Shown here in pieces: positions 17,273 to 27,450 of a DNA stretch of 64,000 bases; the stretch's first letter is position 1, and the number at the start of each line of letters is the position of its first letter. The notes below the pieces were generated by a model. It worked only from the letters and a program-made list of their open reading frames with translations, did no database searches and was not told the origin of the DNA. Made by a program: the position numbers and the translations under genes. Source of the DNA: Pigmentiphaga sp. NML080357 (GTDB taxonomy: Bacteria > Pseudomonadota > Gammaproteobacteria > Burkholderiales > Burkholderiaceae_B); the NCBI RefSeq assembly GCF_002188465.1, contig NZ_NINW01000037.1:124001-188000 (forward strand), read 5' to 3'.

Positions 17273-18430
17273 TCAATCCACCCCGGCCTCGAGCAGCTCG
17301 ACCGGATCGCCATAGCGCGCCGCGATCTCGACCACCTCCGGATCCCGGAGCGCACACAGGAAACCCTGGTCGATCAAGGTGTTCGTTCCCGCCATAACGG
17401 TTGCATCCAGGCAGACCAGGTCCATATGCACGGGGGGCTCTTCCCAATCCGGCAACACGCGGCGGATGTAGTCGCTCGGCTTGGCGAGATCGATGCCGAA
17501 GTGCAGCGCGCCCGGCGCATTCGATCCGGCGGGATAGACGGTATGGCGCGGCGCCTTGGGATTGAAGCCGCAGCCGCCGCCTTCGATCATGCGTCCGCCC
17601 ACCAGCATGTCGCGCAGGATTTCCGCTTCGTCGGATTCGCCCTCGACCGCGCTGACGTACTCGCCTTCGAAGCGCACGGCGATGCGTTCCTCGAAAGGCT
17701 TGGCAAAGCCCACGGCCCACTGCGGATAGATCACGCCCGACATCGGCGTCTTGGCGGCATGGTCGTTGCGCACCGCCGTCCGGTCCCAAAGATTGGGACC
17801 GTGCGTGGGCAGGTAGTGCACATAGCAACCCGGCTCCTCGGCCGTCGTCACCCCGCGCCAGCGGTTCGACGCAAGCATGGTGTCGCGCGTCTCGGGCGTG
17901 AAGCCGATACGGAAATCGGTGCCGCGCGAGTCGGTGAAGCGCAGGTCGAAGTGCTCGCCCTGCGGGTAGCGCCTGGCCGTGGCGCGGCACAGCGCGCCCA
18001 CGATCTCATTCGGAAACCGGGCCTGCGGGGTATGCAGAAGGTCGAGATTGCGGAAATAGGTGATCTTCACCCAGCGCTGTCCCCGCTTCCGCATGGCGAT
18101 ACAGAACGGGTCTTCGATCGAACAGAACCAGGTCGAAACGACGAAATCCGCCTGCTCCAGCAACCCCTTTACCGGCTCCGGCACGGCCGTCACGCGGGAA
18201 TTCGGCTCGGCGTAGACGCGCACCTGCGCGCCCCGCGCCCGTGCCAGGCCCACCACGGCATCGACCACCCGGGTGTCGAGCAGATGATCGGTCAGCATCA
18301 ACACCCGCTCGCCCGGCCTGATGGCGAACACCTTGGCGAAGTTGTCGAGCGCCTGGAAGAAATGCTTGGTTTGAACGACGGAATCAGCCAGCGGCGGAGG
18401 CAGGCCGATGTATGCCGAGGTTGGGATCAT
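17273..18430 (-). CDS. M29 aminopeptidase / 2,5-dihydroxypyridine dioxygenase (NicX)-like protein
   Basis: A 385-residue protein of the superfamily that contains both M29 (AmpS/PepS) aminopeptidases and NicX, which opens the 2,5-dihydroxypyridine ring. The N-terminal half has an alpha/beta fold (ERVLMLTDHLLDTRVVDAV...ARGAQVRVYAEP). The C-terminal half has the metal-binding positions typical of the superfamily: H310 in ALHFGID and the pair H335-x-D337 in PPVHMDLVC. The length is nearer to M29 aminopeptidases (about 400) than to NicX (about 350). The link with a Bug receptor and GntR regulator favours a catabolic enzyme over peptide turnover. The substrate is open. Confidence 0.65.
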   Translation of the reverse strand: MIPTSAYIGLPPPLADSVVQTKHFFQALDNFAKVFAIRPGERVLMLTDHLLDTRVVDAVVGLARARGAQVRVYAEPNSRVTAVPEPVKGLLEQADFVVSTWFCSIEDPFCIAMRKRGQRWVKITYFRNLDLLHTPQARFPNEIVGALCRATARRYPQGEHFDLRFTDSRGTDFRIGFTPETRDTMLASNRWRGVTTAEEPGCYVHYLPTHGPNLWDRTAVRNDHAAKTPMSGVIYPQWAVGFAKPFEERIAVRFEGEYVSAVEGESDEAEILRDMLVGGRMIEGGGCGFNPKAPRHTVYPAGSNAPGALHFGIDLAKPSDYIRRVLPDWEEPPVHMDLVCLDATVMAGTNTLIDQGFLCALRDPEVVEIAARYGDPVELLEAGVD

Positions 18431-18460
18431 GGATGCCTCATACTAAGAGATCTAATTAAA

Positions 18461-18521
18461 TTGCATGCAATTATTGGATATATGAGCCATAAAAGCAAAC
18501 ATTTTATAGTTTTGCATGCAA
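18461..18521. promoter_or_regulatory. Two TTGCATGCAA palindromes, putative GntR operators
   Basis: Identical perfect 10-base palindromes TTGCATGCAA lie at 18461-18470 and 18512-18521, 51 bases apart (close to five helical turns). They sit in an unusually AT-rich gap between the divergent M29-like and GntR genes. FCD-type GntR proteins typically bind short palindromes of the form TTGNATNCAA or TNGTNNACNA. Two sites on one face of the helix would allow looping and simultaneous control of both promoters. Confidence 0.65.
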
Positions 18522-18586
18522 TAAGGGATCGAAACGGCATAACAGTTACTATCCGTACACGACAGCAGCGAAGCTCTTCCCGGCAG

Positions 18587-19303
18587 ATGGCCACTCAAAT
18601 ACACACGGTTGCAGGCGAACTGCGCCGACGCATCATGTCCGGCGCCTATTCCCAAGGCGAACGGCTGGTCGAATTGCAATTGGCGGCGGAACTCGGTGTT
18701 TCGCGCACTCCGATCCGGCTCGCCTTCGAGGAACTGGTCAAGGAAGGCCTGCTGGAACGGCTGCCTACGCGCGGCTTCCGGGTCAAGGCATTCGACCTCG
18801 ACGACCTCGCCCATGCGCTCGATGTACGCGGCACGCTGGAAGGCATGGCGGCGCGGCTGGTGGCCGAGCGCGGTCTCGCGCCGGAGGCGATGGAGGCGCT
18901 GCGCGGTTGCGTGGAGGAAGGCTGGAGCCTGCTGGAGGACGCCGCGGAAAACGGCTATCGGGTGGAAACGCCGCGCTGGTCGGCCATGAACGAGCAATTC
19001 CATGCGACCCTGATCCAGGCAGCCGGCAACCCGCTCCTGGCCAGCGCGCTCGAGCACGTATCCCAGATCCCGCTAGTGGGGGCGGCGGTGCTCGGCCTTG
19101 GGCTGGACCAGACCATGCCGCGCCCCGAGTACGCTTTCATCCACCGGGCCCAGCAGGACCACGAGGACATCGTCTCGGCAATCGCCCAAGGCGAAGGTGC
19201 GCGGGCCGAGAACCTGATGCGCGAACACGTGCGGCGCAGCCGTGACAACAAGCGGCGCATCTACGAACTCAGGATGGACGCGCTGCGCCGGCCCGCGAAG
19301 TAG
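18587..19303 (+). CDS. GntR-family regulator with FCD domain (M29/NicX-like unit)
   Basis: A 238-residue FCD regulator. The winged helix is [54 protein letters not shown]. The C-terminal helical domain contains [15 protein letters not shown], a [15 protein letters not shown] metal/ligand segment, and the closing [30 protein letters not shown] 18587 was chosen since it starts just before the first helix; the frame is open upstream through the AT-rich operator region. It is divergent from the M29-like/Bug unit and most likely represses it. Confidence 0.87.
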   Translation: MATQIHTVAGELRRRIMSGAYSQGERLVELQLAAELGVSRTPIRLAFEELVKEGLLERLPTRGFRVKAFDLDDLAHALDVRGTLEGMAARLVAERGLAPEAMEALRGCVEEGWSLLEDAAENGYRVETPRWSAMNEQFHATLIQAAGNPLLASALEHVSQIPLVGAAVLGLGLDQTMPRPEYAFIHRAQQDHEDIVSAIAQGEGARAENLMREHVRRSRDNKRRIYELRMDALRRPAK

Positions 19304-19397
19304 AGACCGGCCCCGATGGCCGCCGGACAAGGGCGAGGCGCCCCCCTCCCTTCGCTACAATAGGCCCATTGCAAACAATCGCGGAACAGGTGTCCAC

Positions 19398-19667
19398 ATG
19401 ACTCGCATGGTCTATTGCGTCAAGCTGAAGAAAGAGGCCGAAGGCCTGGACTTCCCGCCCTACCCCGGCGAACTCGGCACCAAGATCTGGCAGAACATTT
19501 CCAAGCAGGCCTGGCAGGAATGGATGCAGACCCAGACCCGCCTGGTCAACGAAAACCGCCTGAACCTCGCCGACGCCCGCGCGCGCAAATACCTGCAACA
19601 ACAGATGCAACGTTATCTGTTCGAGGACGGCAACGTCGAAGCTCAGGGGTATGTCCCGCCGAATTGA
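19398..19667 (+). CDS. yggX: Fe(2+)-trafficking / oxidative-damage-protection protein
   Basis: An 89-residue YggX protein with near full-length similarity to the family: the N-terminal [42 protein letters not shown], and [15 protein letters not shown]. The conserved C7 is present. The protein is cytoplasmic and protects labile iron-sulfur clusters, probably by buffering Fe(II). The start ATG 19398 follows an ACAGGTG site. It lies before a repeat-rich gap. Confidence 0.93.
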   Translation: MTRMVYCVKLKKEAEGLDFPPYPGELGTKIWQNISKQAWQEWMQTQTRLVNENRLNLADARARKYLQQQMQRYLFEDGNVEAQGYVPPN

Positions 19668-19691
19668 CCCCCCCTACGCGCTGACGCGCCC

Positions 19692-19873
19692 CCCAGGATG
19701 CGGGTGGACCGGCGGAGCCGGATCCACCGCATCCTGGGTCTAGGGCCGCTTTCTTGGATTGGAGCGCCTGTGCTTCGCTGGCTGCCAGCGGCAGCAACGG
19801 TGCCGCAAACCGAGAAAGCGGCCCTAGATCCAGGGCGCCGCGGATCCGGCTTTGCCGGTCCGCCAGCGCCGCC
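19692..19873. repeat. Inverted pair of a dispersed intergenic repeat
   Basis: Between yggX and phoU two 52-base arms (19703-19754 and the complement of 19813-19864) match at 44 of 52 positions, including a perfect 14-base end TAGGGCCGCTTTCT. The left arm also folds on itself: CCCAGGATGCGG (19692-19703) pairs with CCGCATCCTGGG (19727-19738). The right part, 19826-19873, is repeated at 48611-48658 with 46 of 48 bases identical. This is the structure of a BIME/REP-like element: short, intergenic, hairpin-forming and multicopy. Confidence 0.75.
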
Positions 19874-19912
19874 CCCTTGAGAGGGAGCGCGAAGCGCAAG
19901 GGGGTGGGGCCC

Positions 19913-20611
19913 TCAACTAGCGGCTTCGCGCTCGACGTTATCCACGCCCGTGTGGCGCACATCGCGGCCCTTGACCATGTAGACCACCAGTTCGCACATG
20001 TTCTTGGCGTGGTCGCCGATGCGCTCCAGCGCCTTCGCGATGAAGAGCAGTTCGATGGAGCGCGAGATCTTCCGCGGGTCCTCGATCATGTAGGTGATGA
20101 GCTGGCGGATCACGCCCTGCCATTCCGCATCCACGCCCTTGTCCTGCCTGACCACCTGGGCGGCGGCCTGGGCGTCGAGGCGCGCGAAGGCGTCGAGGGC
20201 CTTGCGCAGCATCGTGACCACGGTGTTGGCCATGTGCCAGAGCTCGACGGCGGGCATGTTCATGCGGCCCGCCTCATGGATCATCTTGGCCATGCGGGCG
20301 ATCTTCTCGGCTTCGTCGCCGGCCCGTTCCATGTCGGTGATCATCTTGATGACCGTGATGATCATCCGCAGGTCGCCGGCCGTGGGCTGGCGGCGGGCCA
20401 GGATATGGCTGCAGGCCTCGTCCAGCTCGATTTCGAACTTGTTGACCTCGGCGTCGCGGACGATCACGCGCTCGAGCGCCGCGAGGTCGCCGTTGGCCAG
20501 GCCGTCGATGGCACCGGTGATCTGCGCCTCGACCAGGCCGCCCATTTGCAGGAAACGCGACCTGACCTCCTCGAGTTCAGCGTCGTATTGTTTATGAGTA
20601 TGTTCAGTCAT
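19913..20611 (-). CDS. phoU: Phosphate uptake regulator PhoU
   Basis: A 232-residue PhoU with both three-helix repeats. Each carries the metal-cluster motif: EVNKFEIELDE with MITDMERAGDEAEKIARM in the first half, and LLFIAKALERIGDHAKNMCE in the second. PhoU links the PstSCAB transporter to the PhoR sensor and restrains the Pho regulon when phosphate is plentiful. The start ATG 20611 gives MTEHTHKQYDAELEEVR, the usual N-terminus. No pst genes are adjacent on this side. Confidence 0.93.
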   Translation of the reverse strand: MTEHTHKQYDAELEEVRSRFLQMGGLVEAQITGAIDGLANGDLAALERVIVRDAEVNKFEIELDEACSHILARRQPTAGDLRMIITVIKMITDMERAGDEAEKIARMAKMIHEAGRMNMPAVELWHMANTVVTMLRKALDAFARLDAQAAAQVVRQDKGVDAEWQGVIRQLITYMIEDPRKISRSIELLFIAKALERIGDHAKNMCELVVYMVKGRDVRHTGVDNVEREAAS

Positions 20612-20739
20612 GCCGGCTCCCAGCGAAGAACGATGGGCCTGGACGTCGTGCCCGGGCCCCATGGGCAATGCGTCGCCAAGTTTATGAACGTCATGTGACA
20701 GGAATATGTCTCGGCTCCCGTCCTGGCGTCCCCGCGCGG

Positions 20740-21426
20740 CTACGCGTGGCGCGGTTTGTCCAGCCGCCGTACGCCGGACTGGGTGGCCAGCAAGGCCACG
20801 TCGGCGCCCCGCAGCGCGAACAGGCCGCAGGTCACCACGCCCGGGACGTCGTTGATCACCTTCTCCAGGCTTTGCGCCTCGGCGATCTGCAGCCCATGCA
20901 CATCTAGGATGACATTGCCGTTGTCGGTGACGAAGCCTTCTCGCAGCCGGGGCTGGCCGCCCAGGAGGCGCAGCGCCCGCGCCACGGCCTCCCGCGCCAT
21001 GGGGATGACTTCCACGGGCAGCGGAAACGCGCCCAGCTGCGCGACCAGCTTGGACTCGTCGGCGATGCAGATGAAGCGCTCGGCCACCGAAGCGACGATC
21101 TTCTCGCGCGTAAGCGCGCCGCCGCCGCCCTTGATCATGTGCAAGTGATCGTCGATTTCGTCGGCGCCGTCCACGTAGATGGGCATGAAGGCCACGTCAT
21201 TCAGGTCGAACACCTCGAGTCCGTGGCCGGCCAGGCGCGCGGCGCTGCGCTCGGAGCTGGCGACCGTGCCGCGGATGCGCCCCTTGTAGGCGGCCAGGCC
21301 GTCGATGAACAGGTCGGCGGTCGACCCCGTGCCGACGCCGATGACCACGTCCGGGGCCGCCACATCGGCGACGAAGGCAAGCGCCGCGTCGGCGGCCTGC
21401 TGTTTGAGCTGCTGTTGAGAAAGCAT
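20740..21426 (-). CDS. rpiA: Ribose-5-phosphate isomerase A
   Basis: A 228-residue RpiA interconverting ribose 5-phosphate and ribulose 5-phosphate in the non-oxidative pentose-phosphate pathway. Family motifs are all present: [17 protein letters not shown] (phosphate loop), [22 protein letters not shown] (catalytic aspartates), [15 protein letters not shown] (catalytic glutamate and lysine) and the C-terminal [14 protein letters not shown] 21426 was chosen to give the standard [16 protein letters not shown]. It is co-directional with phoU, 128 bases upstream of it. Confidence 0.95.
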   Translation of the reverse strand: MLSQQQLKQQAADAALAFVADVAAPDVVIGVGTGSTADLFIDGLAAYKGRIRGTVASSERSAARLAGHGLEVFDLNDVAFMPIYVDGADEIDDHLHMIKGGGGALTREKIVASVAERFICIADESKLVAQLGAFPLPVEVIPMAREAVARALRLLGGQPRLREGFVTDNGNVILDVHGLQIAEAQSLEKVINDVPGVVTCGLFALRGADVALLATQSGVRRLDKPRHA

Positions 21427-21536
21427 GATAGTGATGCAAAAACGGTGCAAGGAGTACCCAAGGGACACTTTAGCACTTGGGCGGAAGGAAGCCACCGCCT
21501 TGGGGACCCGGCGGCGCCCAATCCCCGCCCGTGGCC

Positions 21537-23201
21537 TCATCCGGCTTCCGGCCAGGCCCGCGCGAGCAGGAAGGCGCAGGCGGCGTCCCCATGGCCGGTA
21601 TCACTGTCGCCGTGCAGCCAGCTTGGCTGGGCCAGCCTCGCCGCGATGAAGGCATCGGCCGTCATGCCGCCCGGCGCCTCCATCAACAGGACCGCCTGCA
21701 TCAGCGCCGCCATCAGGCCGGCGATGCGGCGCGCCTTGAATTCCGCTTCGTCCGGTGCGGCGCACAGGTCCATCCAGGCTTGCCAGGCGGCGCGGAATTC
21801 GGCGCTGGCTCCGCCCCGCTCGCGCAGGTATTCGGCCAAGGCCTCGGCCGCCTCGGGGTCGCGCCGCATGGCGCGCAGCACGTCCAGGCACATGACGTTG
21901 CCCGATCCCTCCCAGATCGCGTTGACCGGCGCCTCGCGGTAGAGCCGCGGCATGGGGCCGTCCTCGACGTAGCCGTTGCCGCCGCACGCTTCCATGCACT
22001 CGCCGATGGCGCCCTCGGCCCGCTTGCAGACCCAGTACTTGGCCGCCGGCGTGACGATGCGCCGTATCGCGCGCTCCAGCGGCGCCTCGGATTCGAACGC
22101 GCGGGCCAGGCGCAGGCCGAGCGCGGTGGCGGCCTCGCTCTCGAGCGCGATGTCCGCCAGCACATGCCGCATCAGGGGCTGCCGCAGCAGGGGCTTGCCG
22201 AAGGCCTGCCGGCGCGAGCAAAAATGCAGTGCCTGGACCGTGGCCTGCCGCAACAAGGCGGCGCTGCCCAGCACGCAATCGAGCCGGGTGTAGGTGGCCA
22301 TCTCCACGATAGTGGGTATGCCCCGCCCGGGCTCGCCCACCATGACGCCCCAGGCGCCATGGAATTGAACCTCGGCGCTGGCGTTGCTGCGATTGCCGAG
22401 CTTGTCCTTCAAGCGCTGGATCCGGATGGCGTTGCGCCGCCCATCCGGCCGGTAGCGGGGCACGAAAAAGCACGACAGGCCCGCATCGGCCTGGGCCAGC
22501 ACCAGGTGGGCATCGGATTGCGGCACCGAATAGAACCATTTGTGGCCGGTGAGCGCATAAGCCCGGCCGCGGCCGGGCGCCGCGCACGGCACGGCGCGCG
22601 TCGTATTGGCGCGCACGTCCGATCCGCCCTGCTTCTCGGTCATGCCCATGCCGATCAAGGCGCCCCGCTTGGCGGCCACGGGCGCGCTCGCCGGATCATA
22701 GCAACGCGAATAGAGGACGGGCAGCCAATCCCTGGCGAAATCGACGTCGCCCGCCGCTTCCCGCGCCAGGACGGGGATGGCGCCAAAGGTCATGGTCGTG
22801 GGACACAGGGTGCCTGCCTCGACCTGCCCCTGCATGATGTAGCCGGCTGCGCGGGCCACCATGGCGCCGGCCCGGGGCGACGACCACGGCCCCGAATGCA
22901 GGCCGCGCGCGATGATGCCCGTCATCAGGAGGTCCCAAGCCGGATGGAAGCGCAGTTCGTCGATGCGATGCCCCACCGGGTCGATGGGCACGAACTGCGG
23001 CGGATACGCGTTGGCATCGCGCCCGGCCTCCATGGCTTGCCGGCTGCCCAGCCAACTTCCGTGCTCGCGCAGCGCGTCCTGCGCATGGGCGGCGCCTTCG
23101 CGTATCACCGCCTCCCGCAGGGCGACATCGGTCTCGTACAGGGAATAGTCGGTTCGCGGCTCCACCACATTGACCGCGTCGTCCAGCTCGCCGTCCGCCA
23201 T
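21537..23201 (-). CDS. aidB: AidB-like acyl-CoA-dehydrogenase-family flavoprotein
   Basis: A 554-residue member of the AidB branch, longer than ordinary acyl-CoA dehydrogenases (about 380) and close to E. coli AidB (541). Visible blocks are [12 protein letters not shown], the flavin-binding [37 protein letters not shown], and the late [38 protein letters not shown]. AidB is induced in the adaptive response to alkylating agents and binds DNA through its C-terminus. ATG 23201 gives the natural N-terminus. There is no ada gene nearby. Confidence 0.87.
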   Translation of the reverse strand: MADGELDDAVNVVEPRTDYSLYETDVALREAVIREGAAHAQDALREHGSWLGSRQAMEAGRDANAYPPQFVPIDPVGHRIDELRFHPAWDLLMTGIIARGLHSGPWSSPRAGAMVARAAGYIMQGQVEAGTLCPTTMTFGAIPVLAREAAGDVDFARDWLPVLYSRCYDPASAPVAAKRGALIGMGMTEKQGGSDVRANTTRAVPCAAPGRGRAYALTGHKWFYSVPQSDAHLVLAQADAGLSCFFVPRYRPDGRRNAIRIQRLKDKLGNRSNASAEVQFHGAWGVMVGEPGRGIPTIVEMATYTRLDCVLGSAALLRQATVQALHFCSRRQAFGKPLLRQPLMRHVLADIALESEAATALGLRLARAFESEAPLERAIRRIVTPAAKYWVCKRAEGAIGECMEACGGNGYVEDGPMPRLYREAPVNAIWEGSGNVMCLDVLRAMRRDPEAAEALAEYLRERGGASAEFRAAWQAWMDLCAAPDEAEFKARRIAGLMAALMQAVLLMEAPGGMTADAFIAARLAQPSWLHGDSDTGHGDAACAFLLARAWPEAG

Positions 23202-23270
23202 GATCGCTCCCGGCCGCCGAGGCGGCATCGTCGCCAGTCCCCAGTGTAGCGCCGCCCTCGGGGCGGGAGA

Positions 23271-24236
23271 TCAGGGCGCGGTCTCGGCCGACTCGCCGCT
23301 GCGCAGACGGGCGACGTCGCGCAAGGGCGGCGAGCCGTACAGGCGGCTGTACTCGCGGCTGAACTGGGACGGGCTCTCGTAGCCGACGCGGCGCGCGGCG
23401 GTGCCGGCGTCGAGCAGTCCGGACAGCATCAGCATGCGCGCCTCCCGCAGGCGCAGCTGCTTCTGGTATTGCAGCGGGCTCATCGCCGTGACGGCCTTGA
23501 AATGATGATGCAGCGACGACGGGCTCATATTGAGGGCCTGCGCGAGGTCATCGATACGCAACGGCGCGGCGTAGTTCTCCTTGATCCAGGCGATGGCGCG
23601 GGCGATCTGGCTGGAAGCGCCGGCCGGCAAGGCGGTCTGCCTCAGCCGCCGCCCCAGTTCGCCGGTCAGAACCCTGTACAGGATCTCGCGCTCGGCCATG
23701 GGTCCGAGCACGGGCAAGTGCTGGGGGGTATCCAGCAGCCGGACCAGGCGCAGCATCGGTTCGATCAGGTCGAGCGAGGTCGTGCCGACCGCCAGCCCGC
23801 GCATGCTTGGCGGCTCGGGCGCGGGCGGCAGGGCATGCTCGCCGATGAGCTCGCCCAGGCGCTGTGGGTCGATGTCGAGCGCCACGCACAGGTACGGCTC
23901 GGCCGGAGACGCACAGGTGATGCGCGCCTGCACCGGCAGATCGAAGGACGACAGGAGGAAGTGCCGCTGGTCGTATTCGTAGACGTCCTCGCCCAGCTCG
24001 ACCCGCTTGGCGCCCTGCGCCGCAACGGCCAGGGACGGCCGGTAGATTCCGCAGCTGGAATCGGATGGCCCGGAGAATCGCACGAACGACAGGCCCGGAT
24101 AGGCGCACGGATGCTGCCCGTCGACCGGCGCATGCCGCGCGATGCGCTGGGCCAGCTCCCGCCGCGCGGCGGCGAGCCGGCCGGCGTCCTCGGCAACCGG
24201 GGCGGAATCGGCGAACTGGACCGGCACGGACATCAT
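23271..24236 (-). CDS. AraC-family transcriptional regulator
   Basis: A 321-residue AraC/XylS protein. The N-terminal half matches the AraC_N (PF06719) ligand domain ([35 protein letters not shown]). The C-terminal 100 residues contain both helix-turn-helix units ([23 protein letters not shown] and [24 protein letters not shown]). It starts 40 bases after the end of the iorB-like gene and runs in the same direction, so it is probably cotranscribed with and controls that molybdenum hydroxylase. Confidence 0.87.
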   Translation of the reverse strand: MMSVPVQFADSAPVAEDAGRLAAARRELAQRIARHAPVDGQHPCAYPGLSFVRFSGPSDSSCGIYRPSLAVAAQGAKRVELGEDVYEYDQRHFLLSSFDLPVQARITCASPAEPYLCVALDIDPQRLGELIGEHALPPAPEPPSMRGLAVGTTSLDLIEPMLRLVRLLDTPQHLPVLGPMAEREILYRVLTGELGRRLRQTALPAGASSQIARAIAWIKENYAAPLRIDDLAQALNMSPSSLHHHFKAVTAMSPLQYQKQLRLREARMLMLSGLLDAGTAARRVGYESPSQFSREYSRLYGSPPLRDVARLRSGESAETAP

Positions 24237-24276
24237 CGTTGCGAACGGCGGGAAAGAAGCACCGATATTGCCATGC

Positions 24277-26523
24277 TCAGACGGCCTTGCGCAAAGGCGT
24301 CTTGATGGGCAAGGTCCGCACCCGCTCGCCGGTCGCCGCGAAGATCGCATTGGCCAGGGCGGGCGACAGCGGCGGCACGCCGGGCTCCCCGACGCCGGTG
24401 GGAGCGTCCTGGGACGGCACGATATGGACCTCCACGCGCGGCATCTCGTTGATGCGCAGCAGCGGGTAGTCGTGGAAATTGCTCTGCACGACCGCGCCCT
24501 TCTCGAGGGTAATGGCGCCGTGCAAGGCCATGGACAGCGCAAAGCCTATCCCGCCCTCCATCTGCGCCTTGACCACGTCGGGATTGATGGCCAGCCCGCA
24601 CGCGACCGCGCAGACCACGCGATCCACCTTGAGCTCGCCGTCCCGGTTCACGGTGATCTCGACCACCTGTGCCACCACGGTATTGAAGGACTCGTGCACC
24701 GCCACGCCGCGGCCGCGGCGCGCGCCATCCCTGCCCGCGGCCAGGGGCCGGTCCCACCCCGCCGCGCGCACGGCCTGGTCCAGCGCCGCCAAGTGCCGGG
24801 GATGCCCCTTGAGCAGTTCGCGGCGCAATGCCACGGGATCGCGCCGCGCGGCATGGGCCGCCTCGTCGATCAAGGTTTCCGCCGTGAACGCGGTGTGCGT
24901 ATGGCCGACCGAACGGTACCACTGGACGGGCACGGGCACGTCATCGGGCGTATGCAGCTCGACGCTCAGGTTGGGGACCTGGTAGGACAGGTCGGAGAGG
25001 CCTTCCACCGAGGTGGCATCGATGCCGTTCTTGATCATGCCCTGCTCGAATACCGTGCCCTTGATCAGCGACTGGCCGACCACGCGCACATGCCAGGCCT
25101 GCAACCGCCCCTTCGGGTCCAGCGCGAGGCGCGCCCGATGCAGGTACAGCGGCCGGTAATAGCCGCCGCGCATGTCGTCCTCGCGCGTCCACACCATCTT
25201 GACGGGGGCTTCGATACCCGCCTTGCGTGCGGCGCGGGCAATGGCCACGGCCTCGAGGACATAGTCGGCCTGCGGGCTGGCGCGCCGGCCGAAGCTGCCG
25301 CCGGCGTAAAGCTGGTTGATCCGGACACGCTCCGCGGCGATGCCCAGGTACTCGGCCACCGCCTTCTGATCCATGGTTTGGAACTGTTCGCCGTTCCAGA
25401 TTTCGCACTGGCCTTCACCCAATTGCACGACGCAATTGAGCGGCTCCATGCTGGCATGGGCCAGGTAGGGAAACTCGTAGTCCGCCTCGATCACCGTCGC
25501 CGCGTTCGCGAATGCGGCCTCGACGTTGCCGCGCGCGGCGGCAGGCGTCCCGGGGCGGGACGCCGCCTCGCGGTACCTGGCCAGGATATCGGCGCTCCCT
25601 TCGGTGTAGGCGCGGCTTTCGTCCCACTTCACCTTCAAGGCATCGCGGCCGGTGCGCGCGGCCCAGGTATTGCGGGCCAGGACGGCCACGCCGGCGGAAC
25701 GATGCGGCGACCCCTCGAAAGCGACGGCCGCCACGACGCCGGGCACCGCCAGCGCGGCACTCGCGTCGTAGCTCGCCACGGTGGCGCCGAAACGCGGCGC
25801 GTGCGCGGCCATCGCCACCAGCATGCCGGGAAGCTTGACGTCCTGCGTGAACATGGCGCGGCCATGCACCTTGTCCGCCGAGTCCGCGCGCCGCAGCGAC
25901 GACTTGCCGATGAGGCCGAATTCCTTCGGGGACTTCAGCTTCACCTTGCCAGGCACCGGTTGCCTGGCCGCGGCCGCGGCCAGTTCGCCGAACCCGGCCT
26001 GCCGCCCCGAGGCGGCGTGCCGGACCACGCCGGCGCGCACCGTGATGGTGGCCGGATCGACCTTCCAGGCCTGCGCCGCCGCCCCCACGAGCATCGCGCG
26101 GGCGGCGGCGCCCGCTTCGCGCATCTGCTGGAACGAATTGGCCATGGCCGTGCTGCCGCCGGTTCCCTGTATGCCCATGGCGAGGTTCTTGTAGCGCGCG
26201 GTATCGGCCGGCGCGCCTTCGACCCGGACTTGCGACCAGTCGGCGTCGAGCTCCTCGGCAACCAGCGTCGCCAGCCCGGTATAGGCGCCCTGCCCCATTT
26301 CCACGTGCTTGGCATACACCGTCACTCGGCCCTGGGCATCGATGGAAAGAAAGGCGTTGGGCGTGAAGGCGTCCGCCTTCCCTGCCTGCGGCGCCGCGGC
26401 AAAGGCCGCGGGCAATTGCCAGCCCAGGACCAGCACGCCGGCGCCTTGCACGAAGCGGCGGCGGCTGACGTTGACCAGGGCGGCCTCGGCGCGGTCAGTG
26501 TTCTCGTCGATGGCGAAGATCAT
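24277..26523 (-). CDS. Molybdenum hydroxylase large subunit (isoquinoline 1-oxidoreductase beta type)
   Basis: A 748-residue xanthine-oxidase-family large subunit. A twin-arginine signal ([16 protein letters not shown]) sends it to the periplasm, as for IorB-type and aldehyde-dehydrogenase-type enzymes. Molybdenum-cofactor motifs include [41 protein letters not shown] and the C-terminal [13 protein letters not shown], whose glutamate is the catalytic base. ATG 26523 sits behind GAGGGGACG, 11 bases after the [2Fe-2S] subunit gene. The enzyme hydroxylates an N-heteroaromatic or oxidises an aldehyde with water as oxygen source; which one is open. Confidence 0.88.
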   Translation of the reverse strand: MIFAIDENTDRAEAALVNVSRRRFVQGAGVLVLGWQLPAAFAAAPQAGKADAFTPNAFLSIDAQGRVTVYAKHVEMGQGAYTGLATLVAEELDADWSQVRVEGAPADTARYKNLAMGIQGTGGSTAMANSFQQMREAGAAARAMLVGAAAQAWKVDPATITVRAGVVRHAASGRQAGFGELAAAAARQPVPGKVKLKSPKEFGLIGKSSLRRADSADKVHGRAMFTQDVKLPGMLVAMAAHAPRFGATVASYDASAALAVPGVVAAVAFEGSPHRSAGVAVLARNTWAARTGRDALKVKWDESRAYTEGSADILARYREAASRPGTPAAARGNVEAAFANAATVIEADYEFPYLAHASMEPLNCVVQLGEGQCEIWNGEQFQTMDQKAVAEYLGIAAERVRINQLYAGGSFGRRASPQADYVLEAVAIARAARKAGIEAPVKMVWTREDDMRGGYYRPLYLHRARLALDPKGRLQAWHVRVVGQSLIKGTVFEQGMIKNGIDATSVEGLSDLSYQVPNLSVELHTPDDVPVPVQWYRSVGHTHTAFTAETLIDEAAHAARRDPVALRRELLKGHPRHLAALDQAVRAAGWDRPLAAGRDGARRGRGVAVHESFNTVVAQVVEITVNRDGELKVDRVVCAVACGLAINPDVVKAQMEGGIGFALSMALHGAITLEKGAVVQSNFHDYPLLRINEMPRVEVHIVPSQDAPTGVGEPGVPPLSPALANAIFAATGERVRTLPIKTPLRKAV

Positions 26524-26534
26524 GGCGCGTCCCC

Positions 26535-26996
26535 TCAAGCCAGCGCCTGCGCGGCGTGGTGGATGGCCGCGCGGATGCGGACGTAGGTGGCGCAGCGGCA
26601 GGCGTTGCCGCTCATGGCCGCGTCGATGTCGTCGTCGGTGGGACGGGGGTTGCTGCGCAGCAGTGCCGCGGCCGACATGATCTGGCCCGACTGGCAGTAG
26701 CCGCACTGGACCACGTCGAGCTCCTGCCATGCGGCCTGCACGGCTTGGCCGACCCGGTCCTGGCCGACCCCTTCGATGGTCGTGACCGCCTTGCCGGCGA
26801 CGGTCGATACCGGGGTCACACAGGAGCGCACCGGCTCGCCATCCACATGCACCGTACAGGCGCCGCACAAGGCCATGCCGCAGCCGTATTTGGTGCCGGT
26901 CAGGTTTGCCAGATCGCGCACCGCCCACAGCAGCGGCATTTCGCCGGGCGCGTCGAGCGTAGTCGGTTTGCCGTTGATCTTGAGCTGAATCGCCAT
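26535..26996 (-). CDS. [2Fe-2S] subunit of the molybdenum hydroxylase (IorA/CoxS type)
   Basis: A 153-residue small subunit with two iron-sulfur clusters. The plant-type cluster ligands are in [13 protein letters not shown] plus the following SC. The second cluster is held by [10 protein letters not shown] and NACRCATY. It passes electrons from the molybdenum subunit encoded directly downstream to a cytochrome or other acceptor. ATG 26996 with an upstream GGGGACG was preferred to the GTG two codons earlier. There is no FAD subunit, as is usual for the IorAB group. Confidence 0.92.
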   Translation of the reverse strand: MAIQLKINGKPTTLDAPGEMPLLWAVRDLANLTGTKYGCGMALCGACTVHVDGEPVRSCVTPVSTVAGKAVTTIEGVGQDRVGQAVQAAWQELDVVQCGYCQSGQIMSAAALLRSNPRPTDDDIDAAMSGNACRCATYVRIRAAIHHAAQALA

Positions 26997-27114
26997 TGCC
27001 ACGTCCCCTGCGGAAAATACGCCGGACCCTTGTCCGGCTCGTGACAGAGGTTACGTAAACCACGCCCCGGACGACAATACCGATTCCTGCCTGGCTTTTG
27101 CCTGATCCTGCAAA

Positions 27115-27318
27115 TCAGCCGCCGACGGGCAAAAAGATCGGCATCCATTCGAGCGTATTGGTGTGAGCGCGAACGCAGCGCTCAAGGTACGCATCACCCG
27201 TCATCGCCGGCGCAAGAATGCCGGTCTTGCTGTGTGCACGCGCCACGGTAAGCGCCATGCCGAAATAGACGATTCCCGCTATCAGCGTAGTGATGGCGAC
27301 AGAGTAGTAAGCCTGCAC
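27115..27318 (-). pseudogene. Truncated MAPEG-family membrane protein
   Basis: GTG 27318 behind GGAGG starts a 67-codon frame that matches the first half of MAPEG proteins: the first membrane helix (ITTLIAGIVYFGMALTVARA), the GILAPAMTGDAYLERCVRAHTNTLEWMPIFLP block, then VGG and a stop. Complete family members have about 130 residues with three more helices, and no continuation is found in another frame before the molybdenum-hydroxylase promoter region. A 3' deletion is the likely cause. The product, if made, would lack the C-terminal helices. Confidence 0.7.
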
Positions 27319-27450
27319 ATCAACCTCCGGACGAAACTGCACTATCTAGGGTCCGCCCTGAATGCCTCGTGGTCGGCACGGCCGCGGTCGAGCCAGACCG
27401 CGGCCGGGGATCTCTCGGGCTCGCGCTCGACGTTCGCGCGGCCCGCGGCG

